A DNA stretch of 64,000 nucleotides from Carettochelys insculpta (GCF_033958435.1 NC_134150.1:37443501-37507500), one strand, 5' to 3'; positions 43,201 through 49,858 are shown, counted from the first letter of the stretch. Numbers and translations are program-made. Notes: generated by a model not told the origin, from the letters alone.

Positions 43201-45946
43201 GGCTCTGTTCCCTGTCTTAACAGCACTTATTTCAAAATGGCTATTGTACAATAAGTGCTATTCCTGGTGAAATGAGGTTTACCAATTACAGAATAAGGCA
43301 GCTGCTATCTTGAATTTATTTTGAAGTAGCAGTTGTATTGCGTAGACACTAGCACAGTTATTCTGAAATAAGGGCTGTTACTTCAAAATAACTTTGCTGT
43401 GTAGACCTACCCAAATTTTCAGATGGTGTTGTCCCTGGTAAACAAAGGAAATTAAGCTGGAACTTGAACTCTGTGGAATCCTGTTCACTTATCTCAAATT
43501 CTGTTTTCTAAATTCTAATAAATGCTTTCTGTTGAAGAAAGATGGTGCTTGCTTTGAGAGCTTGAGTACTTTTAATGTCCATTTAAAAATTTAAAAAGGT
43601 TTTAATGTCCAGAGGGTTTAGGAGGATGAAATTTAAAATCAATATAGATGGGAAAAAACACTTTAAAATGTTTAGTAAACTCTAATTTTGCGGAATTGTT
43701 GTTTCACATGGAGTAATTCCAGTAACGAAGTTGGCTATGTGAAACAGCAGCAAGAAGCATTTAGCATCTGTTGAAATTATTAAAAAGTTCAAATTCTGCC
43801 CAGCCTGATCATATTGTATCTTATTCTTTTGCAGATGGACACAACCTGAGGCATAAATTTTACAAGGACTATTTTGGTAAGACATTGTCGGCGGGGGGGG
43901 TCTTTAATGTTTCTGAACTCTACATGCTGATGACATTGTTGAAGAGGGAGGTGATGCTCATGAACTGGCATGGTGGAGAGACATTCCGCAGTAGCTTCTC
44001 TGCATACCTTTGCCAGTGCATCTCAGGGCAGATGTGCAGCAATGCCCACTGACTTCCAAAGCTCAGACTGCCAAGAGCTCTGCAATGAGAGTTCTGCAGA
44101 CCCACTGATGGGGTGGGCCAGGGGACAGAAGGCAGTTGCACAGGGGCCCAGCATTTCAAAGAGGCCTGGAGTTCCAGCTGCTGCTCCTGCTGAAGTAGGA
44201 GCAGCAACAGACAGAACTCTGTGCCCCTCTGAACTGCCTCAGCAGTGCTGACTTCTCTGGGCCCCACCCCTTTTGCCCTTGGCCCCTCCTTTCTAGGGGC
44301 ATGAAGACTGGCCACCCTCCCACCTTGCCCCAGGGCCCATGGTGGTTGTTGGCCCCACTGAGGCTACGTCTACACGTGAAGCCAACATCGAAATAGCTTA
44401 TTTCAATGTAGCAACATCAAAATAGGCTATTTCGATGAGTAACGTCTACACGTCCTCCAGGGCTGGCAACGTCGATGTTCAACTTCGACGTTGCACGGCA
44501 CCACATCGAAATAGGCGCTGCGAGGGAACGTCTACACGCCAAAGTAGCACACATCGAAATAAGGGTGCCAGGCACAGCTGCAGACAGGGTCAGTCACAGG
44601 GCGGACTCAACAGCAAGCCGCTCCCTTAAAGGGCCCCTCCCAGACACAGTTGCACTAAACAACACAAGATCCACAGAGCCGACAACTGGTTGCAGACCCT
44701 GTGCCTGCAGCATGGATCCCCAGCTGCCGCAGCAGCAGCCAGAAGCCCTGGGCTAAGGGCTGCTGCCCACGGTGACCATAGAGCCCCGCAGGGGCTGGAG
44801 AGAGAGCATCTCTCAACCCCTCAGCTGATGGCCGCCATGGCAGACCCCGCTATTTCGAAGTTGTGGGACGTGCAACGACTACACGGTCCCTACTTCGACG
44901 TTGAACGTTGAAGTAGGGCGCTTTTCCTATCCCCTCATGGGGTTAGCGACTTCGACGTCTCGCCGCCTAACGTCGAAGTTAACTTCGAAATAGCGCCCAG
45001 CCCGTGTAGCCATGACGGGTGCTATTTCGAAGTTAGTGCCGCTACTTCGAAGTAGCGTGCACGTGTAGACACGGCTTGAATGTATGATGAATATATGACA
45101 GAGCTGAGCAATAAGCGGCCCACAGGCAGGAGGTGGTTCACCAGGATTAGCTCCTGGTGGGCTGCTGGATGCTTTATTTACCTGGAAATCCACAGGTATG
45201 GCTGTTTGCAGCTCCTGTTGGCTGCAGATCAGCATTCCCGCAGAAAGTGGTGTATTGATCCATGCTATTTCCTGCAGCGCCCATTGGCCAGGAATGGCAA
45301 TCCATGGTCAATGGGAGCCATGAGCAGTTGCGTCTGCAGACACACAGGTAAAGAAAGCATCTGGTGGCCCATCAGGGGCTAACACTGACAAACCACATCC
45401 ACGCCATGGGCCTTTATTGCCCTCCCCTACTTTATTATATGGAGGTCACCTCTGCAATGGGAAACACCCAGCCAAATTCATGTTAACTTGTGACTTGATT
45501 AGGAAAGGGACCCTGCTCTTAGAAAAGGAGAAGCTCCTCCCTACATTACATCTTTTTTTTCTTGTTGATATTCTAGGCCTTAGTTAGGTCATGATCACTC
45601 TTAGATACAGACTGGAATGGTCATATTAGATGAGAATCCGCCCTCAGTCTTGTGCAACCTAATGGATGTGCTGGAGTAACCAAAGGCAGAATTAATGGAC
45701 ATCACGGGCATAACTTAGAGAAAAATTTGGTCCCACCGCTCATCTTTGCACTGCTACAAGAGCCCCATCAACGAACCGGAAAATAAGGCACATACCATTT
45801 TAAATTTACAGCTAGAAATCTGTCAGAAGTGTTCATTACAGCAAGGATGGACCATAAGCCCTAATTTTGTAGCATTTTGTTTTACAGAGAGCAATTCGAA
45901 TAACATAGTTGGTTTTGTGAAACAACCACAGAAGCACTTAGGTTAA
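22050..45946 (+). CDS. WFDC1: WFDC1 (ps20), secreted WAP-domain protein; six coding exons joined
   Basis: Joined exons 22050-22205, 32799-32994, 34505-34588, 40075-40215, 43835-43876 and 45888-45946 encode 225 residues, close to the roughly 220 of mammalian WFDC1. Order of parts: signal peptide (hydrophobic core about residues 17-32), a basic KNLWKRAL stretch just after it that is typical of this family, one WAP four-disulfide core with eight cysteines at 71, 83, 88, 94, 100, 101, 105 and 109, a Trp/Gly-rich linker (118-145), a second conserved segment with four cysteines (147-186), and a basic tail. Intron phases are 0, 1, 1, 1, 1, and each junction rebuilds a codon expected for the family. 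Known of the family: a secreted, growth-inhibitory stromal protein with a protease-inhibitor-like fold. The start ATG has A at -3 and G at +4; a second in-frame ATG seven codons on also has a strong context. Identity is recognised from the protein sequence; the splice sites are read directly. Confidence 0.95.
22692..22732. repeat. (CA)n microsatellite, imperfect
   Basis: CACACGCATGTGCATACACG followed by about eight CA units, in WFDC1 intron 1. Confidence 0.8.
22795..22890 (+). mobile_element. Penelope-like repeat fragment with hammerhead-like core
   Basis: Contains CTGAAGA (22810-22816), stem II GTGGG/CCCAC (22818-22832) and GAAA (22833-22836), followed by the family tail with CTAATAAA and GTCTTTAAAGTGCTAC. 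Helix III is not preserved. It lies in WFDC1 intron 1, 0.6 kb after exon 1, in the sense direction. Confidence 0.55.
23000..23150 (+). mobile_element. MIR-like SINE, intron 1
   Basis: 'gtggaatcagaatttctggg'-type start, CCCCTGGCTTGGTGTGTGAT and 'atcactttcatctttttgtg', following the MIR order of words. Confidence 0.4.
23243..23445 (-). mobile_element. CR1 LINE fragment, minus strand, intron 1
   Basis: ACAGAATCATTGAAAATCAG followed by 'tctagtccagacctctg' and 'gcaacctccctgggaaacc', a reversed CR1 3' region. Confidence 0.7.
23930..24450 (+). repeat. GC-rich dispersed repeat (family G), two adjacent partial copies
   Basis: 23990-24070 carries CAGGGCAGCTGTCTCCTTTG and CATCTGCAGGCCT. 24180-24450 carries CATGGCTGGGGCAGCC, GATTTAAAGGGCCC and CATCTGCCCCTTGGCTTCC. 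In WFDC1 intron 1. A poly-G run lies at about 24154-24163. Confidence 0.5.
24451..25039. other. WFDC1 intron 1, unrecognised stretch
   Basis: No exon-like or repeat-family signature seen. Confidence 0.4.
25040..25165 (-). mobile_element. tRNA-derived SINE head, intron 1
   Basis: The minus strand reads GGCCTTTAGCTCATCTGATA (A box), then GTAGGTTCAATCCCTGG (B box, 25099-25083). The region is otherwise tRNA-length and continues into a non-tRNA body. Same head family as 53125-53215. Confidence 0.6.
25399..25574. mobile_element. hAT-type short element, CAGTGTTCCCT family, copy 2
   Basis: CAGTGTCCCCTGTAAGTTGA to TTAGAGGGAACACTG. 8-bp flanks GTCATGGC/GCCACAGC (5 of 8). Interior CCCAGCTGATTAGCAGAGC and GGTGCACATAATATT belong to the family in reverse order to copy 1. 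Confidence 0.6.
26013..26314. mobile_element. 302-bp hAT-type MITE
   Basis: Ends CAGTGGTTCCCAACCTGG and (reverse complement) CGGTAGTTCCCAAACTT, the classic hAT CAGNGGTTC form. 8-bp target duplication ATCTACAC (26005-26012) / ATCTAGAC (26315-26322), 7 of 8 identical. In WFDC1 intron 1. Confidence 0.8.
26600..26780 (-). repeat. GC-rich dispersed repeat (family G), partial, inverted
   Basis: GGAGACAGTTGTCCCAGGGG, GATTCAAAAGGGCCTC and CCCTTTAAATCATTGC are family words in reverse order. Confidence 0.45.
26781..27933. other. WFDC1 intron 1, GC-rich then mixed DNA
   Basis: 26781-27250 is very GC-rich, probably a continuation of dispersed repeats; the open frames there overlap on several strands and look compositional. 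27250-27933 shows nothing recognisable. Confidence 0.4.
27934..28204. mobile_element. 271-bp Harbinger-like MITE
   Basis: Ends GGATATGCC... and (reverse complement) GGCCAGGTCTACACTAGACC, with perfect TAA duplication at 27931-27933 and 28205-28207, the canonical PIF/Harbinger target. Same family as 31631-31880, 33102-33394 and 59541-59754. In WFDC1 intron 1. Confidence 0.7.
28208..29269. other. WFDC1 intron 1, unrecognised stretch
   Basis: Mixed AT-rich DNA with no clear feature. Confidence 0.4.
29270..29880. repeat. GC-rich degenerate tandem array between 30-bp direct repeats
   Basis: GTCCCAGCCAAAATGGGACA at 29296 and GTCCCATCCAAAACAGGACA at 29840 are near-identical direct repeats. Between them a roughly 60-bp unit containing 'gggagccagctgcagc' / 'ccagctccc' recurs about five times (29490-29740). 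Long open frames across it on both strands result from the GC-rich repeat. In WFDC1 intron 1. Confidence 0.5.
29881..31051. other. WFDC1 intron 1, unrecognised AT-rich stretch
   Basis: Contains T/A homopolymers near 30120-30140. No family recognised. Confidence 0.4.
31052..31420. mobile_element. Probable MITE with GGCTACATCTACACTAG end
   Basis: The left end GGCTACATCTACACTAGCG is typical of the family. The interior holds repeated CTTTCAAAAAA, TTTTCTGAAAGATG and TTTTGAAAGAG blocks. The right end is not recognisable, so the 3' limit is approximate. Confidence 0.4.
31631..31880. mobile_element. MITE (same family as 27934-28204), inverse orientation
   Basis: Begins AGCCTGGTCTACACTAAGG. Interior GATCAACTCTG, GGGTTGATGGTCAATCC and AGATCAATTTTGCTG match the family in reverse. 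The distal end is unclear. Confidence 0.5.
32100..32290. repeat. Dispersed repeat H, copy 2, intron 1
   Basis: CTTTATTTACCTGCATG, CCAATGGCCAGGAATAGCAA, AAGTGTCCAGCAGCCCACC and AACCACATCTGTGATGTGGG. Confidence 0.5.
32575..32660 (-). mobile_element. MIR-like fragment just before WFDC1 exon 2
   Basis: CATTTTACAGATGGGGAAAC and TGAGGCACAGAG are reversed MIR words, ending about 140 nt before the exon. Confidence 0.55.
32799..32994 (+). CDS. WFDC1: WFDC1 coding exon 2 (WAP domain)
   Basis: Residues 53-117. The acceptor is a long T-rich tract ending TTTGCAAG (AG at 32797-32798); the donor is CCAG|GTAGGG. The exon holds all eight cysteines of the WAP four-disulfide core, including the adjacent Cys-Cys pair (100-101) and the KRCCYNGC signature, and ends in a Pro-rich VPPPP. 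Its length of 196 nt gives phase 1 at the 3' side, matching exon 3. Confidence 0.96.
33102..33394. mobile_element. MITE in WFDC1 intron 2 (same family as 27934-28204)
   Basis: Begins GGATATGTCTGGGC and ends AGTGTAGACCAGGAC. Flanks are TAA (33099-33101) and TGA (33395-33397), one mismatch. The interior shares the 'gatcgattttg', 'gcagcaaaatc' and 'gttgatcct' elements of its family. Confidence 0.6.
33817..33974. mobile_element. Short MITE, CTACACAGCA-end family
   Basis: Left end TGCCTACACAGCAG and right end GCTGTGTAAACCTACCC are inverted. The interior has TTATTTCGAAATAA and TTATTCTGAAATAA palindromes. A shorter relative of 43048-43412, in WFDC1 intron 2. Confidence 0.55.
34307..34342 (-). ncRNA. 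Hammerhead-ribozyme-like motif, antisense arm
   Basis: Mirror copy of the motif at 34359-34394. On the minus strand it reads CTGAAGA (34342 to 34336), stem II GTGAG-TTAA-CTCAC, GAAA (34320 to 34317), and helix III AGC/GCT ending in C at 34307. Core residues are identical to the sense copy. Confidence 0.5.
34359..34394 (+). ncRNA. Hammerhead-ribozyme-like motif, sense to WFDC1
   Basis: Conserved core CTGAAGA (34359-34365), stem II GTGAG/CTCAC closed by a TTAA loop (34367-34380), GAAA (34381-34384), then a short helix III AGC/GCT with a TCAT loop (34384-34393) and C at the cleavage position (34394). This matches the CUGANGA...GAAA...UH layout of type-I hammerheads with minimal helix III. Weak point: the pairs of stem I next to the cleavage site are mismatched, and pairing resumes after a 3x4 internal loop (AGAAG/CTTCT), so activity is doubtful. 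Confidence 0.55.
34505..34588 (+). CDS. WFDC1: WFDC1 coding exon 3 (Trp/Gly linker)
   Basis: 84 nt coding residues 118-145, a Trp-rich linker (DWLVQPKPRWLGGNGWLLDG) well conserved in WFDC1. Acceptor CTTTTAAG at 34497-34504; donor ACAAG|GTATGT. The upstream G from exon 2 completes Val118 and the last G begins Ala146. The polypyrimidine tract is weak and a palindromic mobile element ends only 24 nt before the exon (see 34257-34480). Confidence 0.95.
34768..34945 (-). mobile_element. CR1 LINE fragment, minus strand, intron 3
   Basis: ACAGAATCATAGACTTAGAA, TCAAGTCCAACCCCCTGC and GAGATTCCACCACCTCTC, a reversed CR1 3' end, 180 bp after WFDC1 exon 3. Confidence 0.8.
35370..35720. mobile_element. 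hAT-type foldback element, CAGTGGTGGGCAAC ends
   Basis: Ends CAGTGGTGGGCAACCTGC and (reverse complement) CAGTGGTGGGCAACTTG. The interior repeats CACTGTGAATCAG / CTGATTCACAGTG as an inverted pair (about 35510 and 35580). An 8-bp target duplication is not convincing. In WFDC1 intron 3. Confidence 0.55.
36075..36190. mobile_element. Inverted-repeat fragment, TTTTATTGGACC family
   Basis: GTGAGGTAATATCTTTTATT at 36080 is inverted as GGTCCAATAAAAGATGCTAC near 36150, followed by CTCACCCACCTGGTCTCTCT. A foldback copy of the family seen at 18065 and 54490. Confidence 0.5.
36238..36658. mobile_element. 421-bp foldback MITE
   Basis: Almost the whole element is an inverted repeat centred near 36448: ACTTCGAAATGGCCATGCAA on the left is inverted as GGCCATTTCGAAGT on the right, and ends are GGCTATGTCTACACTAG / GGCTGTGTCTACACTAG. 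Flanks AAA/CAA (2 of 3). In WFDC1 intron 3. Confidence 0.7.
36659..37449. other. WFDC1 intron 3, unrecognised stretch
   Basis: AT-rich, with a T run near 36825-36837. No feature. Confidence 0.4.
37450..37560. mobile_element. LINE-like fragment (same family as 49859)
   Basis: AAAGTCAGAAGGGACTATTC, CATCTGGTCTAATCTC and TCACACAATAAATTCCTGC are recognisable family words. In WFDC1 intron 3. Confidence 0.4.
37565..37695 (+). mobile_element. MIR-like SINE 3' half, intron 3
   Basis: TTCCCCATCTGTAAAATGAG, GATAATGATACTGATC and CAGTGCTTTGAGGTCTAC. Confidence 0.6.
38225..38490 (+). repeat. GC-rich dispersed repeat (family G), intron 3
   Basis: GGATGGGCCCAAGGGTGC, AGCGCCACCCAGCC, GGGCCCTGTGGAGTTC, CGAACTGCCCTTGCTCCC and GTCAGCAGGCCTAATG. 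Confidence 0.55.
38935..39085 (+). mobile_element. MIR-like SINE, intron 3
   Basis: 'aaagttctgttcccagctctgacacttgctg' and 'ttggcttgtcatttaacctctct', followed by the MIR-type end. Confidence 0.5.
39086..40074. other. WFDC1 intron 3, GC-rich end
   Basis: Rich in CCC/GGG blocks with a (CA)n at 39632. A long minus-strand frame crosses it and exon 4 but is a by-product of composition. Confidence 0.4.
39632..39653. repeat. (CA)n microsatellite
   Basis: About ten uninterrupted CA units, 420 nt before WFDC1 exon 4. Confidence 0.85.
40075..40215 (+). CDS. WFDC1: WFDC1 coding exon 4 (C-terminal cysteine segment)
   Basis: Residues 146-192, with four cysteines and the conserved stretches ACSTTEDG, CPTGYECHI and EGIPNRGQC. 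Acceptor TTGTTTTGCAG; donor CCTG|GTCAGT, with a non-consensus C at +3. The frame stays open past the donor to 40271, but the homologous sequence stops at the donor and continues in exon 5. Confidence 0.95.
40364..40490. mobile_element. Foldback MITE, GGGTTGCCAAGTCTCC family
   Basis: AGAGTTGCCAGTTTTGGCTGG at the left and CTCCTGGAGACTTGGCAACCC at the right are inverted, around CCTTTAATTAAGGATT. It lies 150 bp after WFDC1 exon 4. A decayed relative is at 12259-12358. Confidence 0.55.
40838..41025. mobile_element. hAT-type short element, CAGTGTTCCCT family, copy 3
   Basis: GACAGCGTGCGCTATTTTTG, GTGTGCACCGAGACGTGCAG, CCAATAGAAACACA and GCTAAGCAGCTGAGCAACAA follow the order of copy 1. In WFDC1 intron 4. 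Confidence 0.5.
41026..41639. other. WFDC1 intron 4, unrecognised stretch
   Basis: No gene signal or repeat family identified between the hAT-type copy and the LINE. Confidence 0.4.
41640..42264 (+). mobile_element. Non-LTR retrotransposon 3' end with (GAT)n tail
   Basis: + strand frame 41641-41951 reads a LINE RT C-terminus (IATRIAKARASSKAMDKMW, VFSGMLYGCETWVI, RSCYRKILRIGW). It continues with stops and a frame change through GRPHREWIDDAVDWCG, and ends in a (GAT)n microsatellite at 42242-42264 that is probably the element tail. A different clade from the 10.3-kb copy. In WFDC1 intron 4. Confidence 0.65.
42321..42643. mobile_element. 323-bp Harbinger-like MITE
   Basis: Ends GGCTATGCCTACATGGC and (reverse complement) GACTACGTCTAGACAGC, with perfect TTA duplication at 42318-42320 and 42644-42646. 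The interior has inverted pieces CCTATTTTGA/TCAAAATAGG. In WFDC1 intron 4. Confidence 0.7.
43048..43412. mobile_element. 365-bp MITE, CTACACAGCA-end family
   Basis: Ends GGGTATGGCTACACAGCA and (reverse complement) GGGTAGGTCTACACAGCA, flanked by AAA on both sides. The interior is rich in TATTTCAAAATA. Related to 33817-33974. In WFDC1 intron 4. Confidence 0.65.
43835..43876 (+). CDS. WFDC1: WFDC1 coding exon 5 (42-nt microexon-like)
   Basis: Acceptor TTCTTTTGCAG and donor TTTTG|GTAAGA delimit 42 nt. They encode Asp193 (split) through Phe206 with the family motif LRHKFYKDY, and leave phase 1 for exon 6. It is short but strongly supported by the protein match and by phase. Confidence 0.92.
44095..44345 (-). 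repeat. GC-rich dispersed repeat (family G), inverted, intron 5
   Basis: GCAGTTGCACAGGGGCCCAG, GGGCCCCACCCCTTTTGCCC and CAGGGCCCATGG are the reverse of copy 1. It directly precedes transposon copy B. Confidence 0.55.
44360..45076. mobile_element. 717-bp non-autonomous Harbinger-like DNA transposon, copy B
   Basis: 17-bp ends GGCTACGTCTACACGTG and (reverse complement) AGCCGTGTCTACACGTG, flanked by TGA at 44357-44359 and 45077-45079. It carries the same subterminal TTCGAA-rich palindromes and GC-rich centre as copy A, in the opposite orientation. It lies in WFDC1 intron 5. It is better preserved than copy A and the frame across the centre is open in the same register. Confidence 0.78.
45105..45425. 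repeat. Dispersed repeat H, copy 3, intron 5
   Basis: GCTTTATTTACCTGGAAATC, CATTGGCCAGGAATGGCAAT, GCATCTGGTGGCCCATC and ACAAACCACATCCACGCC. It follows transposon copy B after about 30 bp. Confidence 0.5.
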
Positions 45947-45951
45947 CCCAG
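45888..45951 (+). CDS. WFDC1: WFDC1 exon 6 (end of coding region; stop at 45944-45946)
   Basis: Acceptor TTTTACAG. The exon completes Glu207 and codes for the basic tail ending QPQKHLG followed by TAA. Five nt after the stop there is a perfect consensus donor (CAG|GTAAGT, GT at 45952-45953). The stop-to-junction distance is far below 50 nt, so a downstream noncoding exon would not trigger nonsense-mediated decay. WFDC1 is known to have seven exons in mammals, which fits a noncoding last exon. Confidence 0.92.
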
Positions 45952-45985
45952 GTAAGTACTTTCTAAATAAAAGGGTTGGATGTGT

Positions 45986-46090
45986 GAACATAAGAATGTC
46001 CATACTGTGTCAAACCAATGGTCCATCTAGCCCAGTATCCTGTCTTCTGACAATGACCAATGCTTCAGGGGCAGTGAACAGGTTATACTG
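45986..46090 (-). mobile_element. CR1 LINE 3' terminal fragment, minus strand
   Basis: GAACATAAGAATGTCCATAC and CCATCTAGCCCAGTATCCTG. Starts about 35 bp after the WFDC1 exon 6 donor. Confidence 0.75.
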
Positions 46091-46107
46091 GCCCTCTGCA
46101 CACTCTA

Positions 46108-46403
46108 GGGTATGTCTACACTGCACAGTAAACCCATTCTCAGTCTCCGCTCTGAACCCAAACACCTCTTACATCCATACACACATCAGTGTGACTCAGA
46201 CCAGTACCCCTCTGAACTCAGGCCTGTAGACCCTGCTGAAGGGGTGGGTCAGAGCCAGATCACATGCTGCTGTGAAACCTGGATCCAGCAATTGTAAACC
46301 CACGTTTATGATGCAGTATGGATGGTCAAGCACCGCTTTGGAAACTTCTCATCTGCAGATATTGGTCCCACACACCCACTTACAATGCCATGTAGACATA
46401 AGT
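46108..46403. mobile_element. Probable MITE with GGGTATGTCTACACTGCA end
   Basis: Left end GGGTATGTCTACACTGCA; right end CATGTAGACATAAGT is its degenerate inverse. Direct repeats at the borders are not preserved. In the presumed WFDC1 intron 6. Confidence 0.5.
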
Positions 46404-46874
46404 GAATTGAATTGCAAGGAATATGCTGACAAACAGGAAACGGTATTCCACCATCCCAAGGCTGGTCTGTGCTGCAGGGGGATCTCTGCCCCATATTCAT
46501 GGGGACATTCGTCTTGTCAGGTTCTTTTCCATTTTGGTTCAATTTCTCAAAATGTGCCCGGTTTCCTGAAAAAACCTCTGACATTTGCTGGGGTTTCTTT
46601 AACCCTTTAGAATACACCCATGCAGCAAAACTTTGGCAATCTCAAATATTGCATAACAGCATTTAGGCAAATATTAGCACTCATGCCCATGCATTGAATA
46701 CAATTCTTTAGATAGGAAATGCCCAAATGTTTTATACTGCACATCCAGGGCCCAACCCTTAGGCAGCCACCTCTGATCCTGAACAAGGAAATACGCAGAA
46801 CAGGCTGTTTATTTAGAACAGAGTGCAATGGAATCCAATCTTGCAAGCAGTTAGGGGTGGGAATAAAGCTATGA

Positions 46875-47012
46875 ATGTAGGTTTCAGTGATAGCTGTGTT
46901 AGTCTGTTTCAGCAAAATCAAGAAGGAGTCTGGTAATACCATATAGACAAACAATTTTATTAGGGCAAAAGCTTTCATGAATTGCAGCTCATCATGAGTC
47001 ACATGCATGAAG
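46875..47012 (-). mobile_element. Penelope-like repeat fragment (decayed)
   Basis: The minus strand carries the family end (ACTAACACAGCTATCACTG) and a degenerate GATGA...GAAAGC hammerhead-like segment (about 46967-46997). It lies in the presumed WFDC1 intron 6. Confidence 0.5.
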
Positions 47013-47115
47013 GAAAATTAAAAGAAACAGGTAGTAGGGGTACATAGATAGGAGTATTATATCAGAGCTAATACAATCAGGGTGCATGTGAATAAAAGGG
47101 AAGAGAATACCTAAA

Positions 47116-47400
47116 GGCTGGGTCTACATGTGCCCCTTCCTTTCGAAAGGGGCATGATAATGAGCAGGTTCAAAAGATGCTAATGATAGGAAGAAGGGCT
47201 TTCGAAAACTGGGGGGGTCCTTTCGGAAGGTCCCGTCTCCACGGGCGGCACGCAATTCGAAAAGCCGCACTTTCAAATCACTGCAGCCGCCATTATGCTA
47301 ATGAGGTGCTGCATATTCATTGCAGCGCTTCATTAGCATCTTTCGAACCTGCTCATTAACATGCCCCTTTTGAAAGGAAGGGGCACGTGTAGAGAAAAAG
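47116..47400. mobile_element. Foldback MITE, GGGGCA-end family
   Basis: Arms of about 65 bp: GGTCTACATGTGCCCCTTCC at the left is inverted as AAGGAAGGGGCACGTGTAGA at the right, and AAAGATGCTAATGA is inverted as TCATTAGCATCTTTCG. The extreme right end is eroded. Confidence 0.6.
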
Positions 47401-48731
47401 TTACTTTTAGTAATGAGTGAGCCATTCACAATCGGATAGTGTCAGATTTGCATATGAAATGCAACTCAGCAGTTTCATGCTGCAACCTGTTTTTGAATTT
47501 CCCATTCTTGATGTGTGATTTCTGTCCATTTATTCCATTGCATGGAGAAAGTCCTGTTTGTCCATGGCACATACAAAACCCAGAGGGGGAACATTTTAAC
47601 CACCCTGGCTACACAGTTGCAGACTTGAAAGTTGCCATCCTCAAGCAAAAATTGTGCTGTCTTTGCTATCACTGCAAGAGTAGTCCTGAACTCAGTAAAT
47701 GCGTCATATGAATAAGCTTATTCACAAAGAGCATGATCCAAAGCCCACTGAAATCAGTGGAAAAAACCTTCCATGACTTCAGCGAGTTTTTTGATCAGAC
47801 TGATACGTAACAATTTGCAGCATCAGACAATCGATCCCAAAGTGATGGTCTCTTTAGCTTTCAGAGTCAGAAATGACAGCATTAAAACACAGGGAAAAAT
47901 GAATCAGTTGCATTTCATTAGACTTAGCTGAGGCCCATTGTTGAGGTTGCATGGTTGCATAAGGATGTGTTGTGGGCAAACACCACAGCAACGATAACTT
48001 AACCCTTTGTTTGTTTTATTTTCATCTGGCAGACATCTCTATTAAAGAGCTTTTTTAAAAAAGACGTACCCAATTCCTGTCTGGTTCAGATGACCTGCAG
48101 CTCCAACTTTTCAGATTCACCTATCCAGGATCTTCCTGATCTCTGCAAGTTGTTGCTAAAAGAACTGCATGGTGCAAGAACAGCCATTTTAGAACTCAGC
48201 CCTGCCAACCACGGGAGAAAACCACTCCTCTGAAAGGAGCTGGAAAGCTTAGGAGCAGCACCATTACAACTGGAACCAATAACCAGTCTGACCCACAATT
48301 TCATTTCAGCTCTGCATCAGCACGGTACATGTTATAACGCATGTTAGGGGACTGAGTCTGAGTTCACTTTTATAGGTGTCCCTCAGGTGTGACACTGGTC
48401 CAAAAATGGTACATGCAGGTTTAGAATCAGGCCCTAGGTAATAAACCTGCTTGTTTTTTCTAGGATAGGTGCAGTGAATACAATCAGTGACCTTCGTACT
48501 GTATATACATCATATTAGCAGAACTTGGGGTCTCTTACCTGTAAGGAAATGAACTGACTAGTAGCTCATGAATAGCAAGACTGACTTCAATATATTCAGT
48601 AATAAAATGGGCCAAATTTGTCTTGGTTGTGTCACCACTGCAATAAGCTACCCCATGGGATGAATTTGGCCAATGGCACAACTATTCCTTTGTGATTTTG
48701 TCTGCAAGATAGTCTCTGTGTTTAACACTAT
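47401..48731. other. Presumed WFDC1 intron 6, unrecognised stretch
   Basis: Unique-looking AT-rich DNA; no exon with matching phase or homology found. Confidence 0.4.
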
Positions 48732-49148
48732 GGCTGTGGCCACACTAGCCCCTCCTTTCAGAAGGGCTATGGTAATGTTGCACTTCAGAATATTCTAATG
48801 AGGTGCTGCCATGAATATGCAGCACTTCATTAGCATAATGGCAGCCTCATGCACTTTAGAACGTGCCACCCATGTAGCTGGGGGTCTTTTGAAACAACCC
48901 CCAGATTTGGAAAGCCCCATCTTCCCAAAACCGGATGGAAAGAAGGGGCTTTCGAAATCAGGGGTCCATTTCGAAAGGCCCCCGGCTACACGGGCAGTGT
49001 TCATTTAAAAACCAGCAGTTTTGAAGCATGCACGGCCACCATTATGCTAATGAGGCACTGCATATTCCTGGCAGCACCTCATTAGCATATTCCAAAGTGC
49101 CACATTACCATAGTCCTTCTGAAAGGAGGAGCTAGTGTGGCCATGGTC
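48732..49148. mobile_element. 417-bp foldback MITE, GGCTGTGGCCACACTAG family, copy 1
   Basis: Ends GGCTGTGGCCACACTAG and (reverse complement) GACCATGGCCACACTAG, with inverted TCATTAGCATAATGG/CCATTATGCTAATGA blocks inside. Flanks TAT/TAC. A sister copy lies at 52561-52975. Confidence 0.65.
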
Positions 49149-49229
49149 TACGAGTCTAGAACTGGTCTACCATGGTGCTGTCTGATATTCCCTTAAGAAC
49201 TACAGTATGTGCAGCTGCTTTTCCTAGAG

Positions 49230-49727
49230 CAGGGATGGGCAACCCCCAACGAATGTGTGAGCCTCATGAGTGTCCCTCTTCACATCAGTGGGCCTCAGCA
49301 GTCTGCATGCCCACTGGGGATCCACCCACAGCCCCACAGACCTCCCTATCCACTCTCTTCCCACAAGCACCTCTTGCACTGGAGCACTGGAGCCCAACAC
49401 TTACCTGCTCCTCCCTCACTCTCCCAGCACTTGTGCAGAGTGCATAAATCATCTGATTCACACTCTGTCGTCACTCCTCCCGCTCCCTCCCAGAACTGGA
49501 ATGCTGCAAACAGCTGATTCGTGGTGTTCCAGCTCTGGGAAGCGGGAGGAGGAGCAAGGGCAGGGAATGAATCAGACAATTTGCAACTTCTGGTAGGGAG
49601 GGGGAGGCACAGGAAATGTGGGATTCTGGTATTCCAGTGCATCAAGAAGTGCATGGGGCAGGTGGGCGGCCAGGGAGTCTGTGGGCTGCATGTGGAGCCC
49701 CAGCGAGCCACAGGCTGCCGACCACTG
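49230..49727. mobile_element. hAT-type foldback element, CAGNGATGGGCAAC ends
   Basis: Starts CAGGGATGGGCAACCCCC and ends GGCTGCCGACCACTG. Flanks TCCTAGAG/CCCTAGCA share CCTAG. The interior has CTGATTCACACTCTG and CTGATTCGTGGTGTTC as in the 35370 copy. Confidence 0.5.
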
Positions 49728-49858
49728 CCCTAGCAGTTGGAATCCTTGTGTGGTTAAGGGGAAGTTGAAAACACTCAGCATTTTGTATTGTTTCTTCCTG
49801 TTTATTTTTGACCAGCTAAAATGTCCAGATTCTGTAAAAATTTAGTGCTGGGTTAGAC

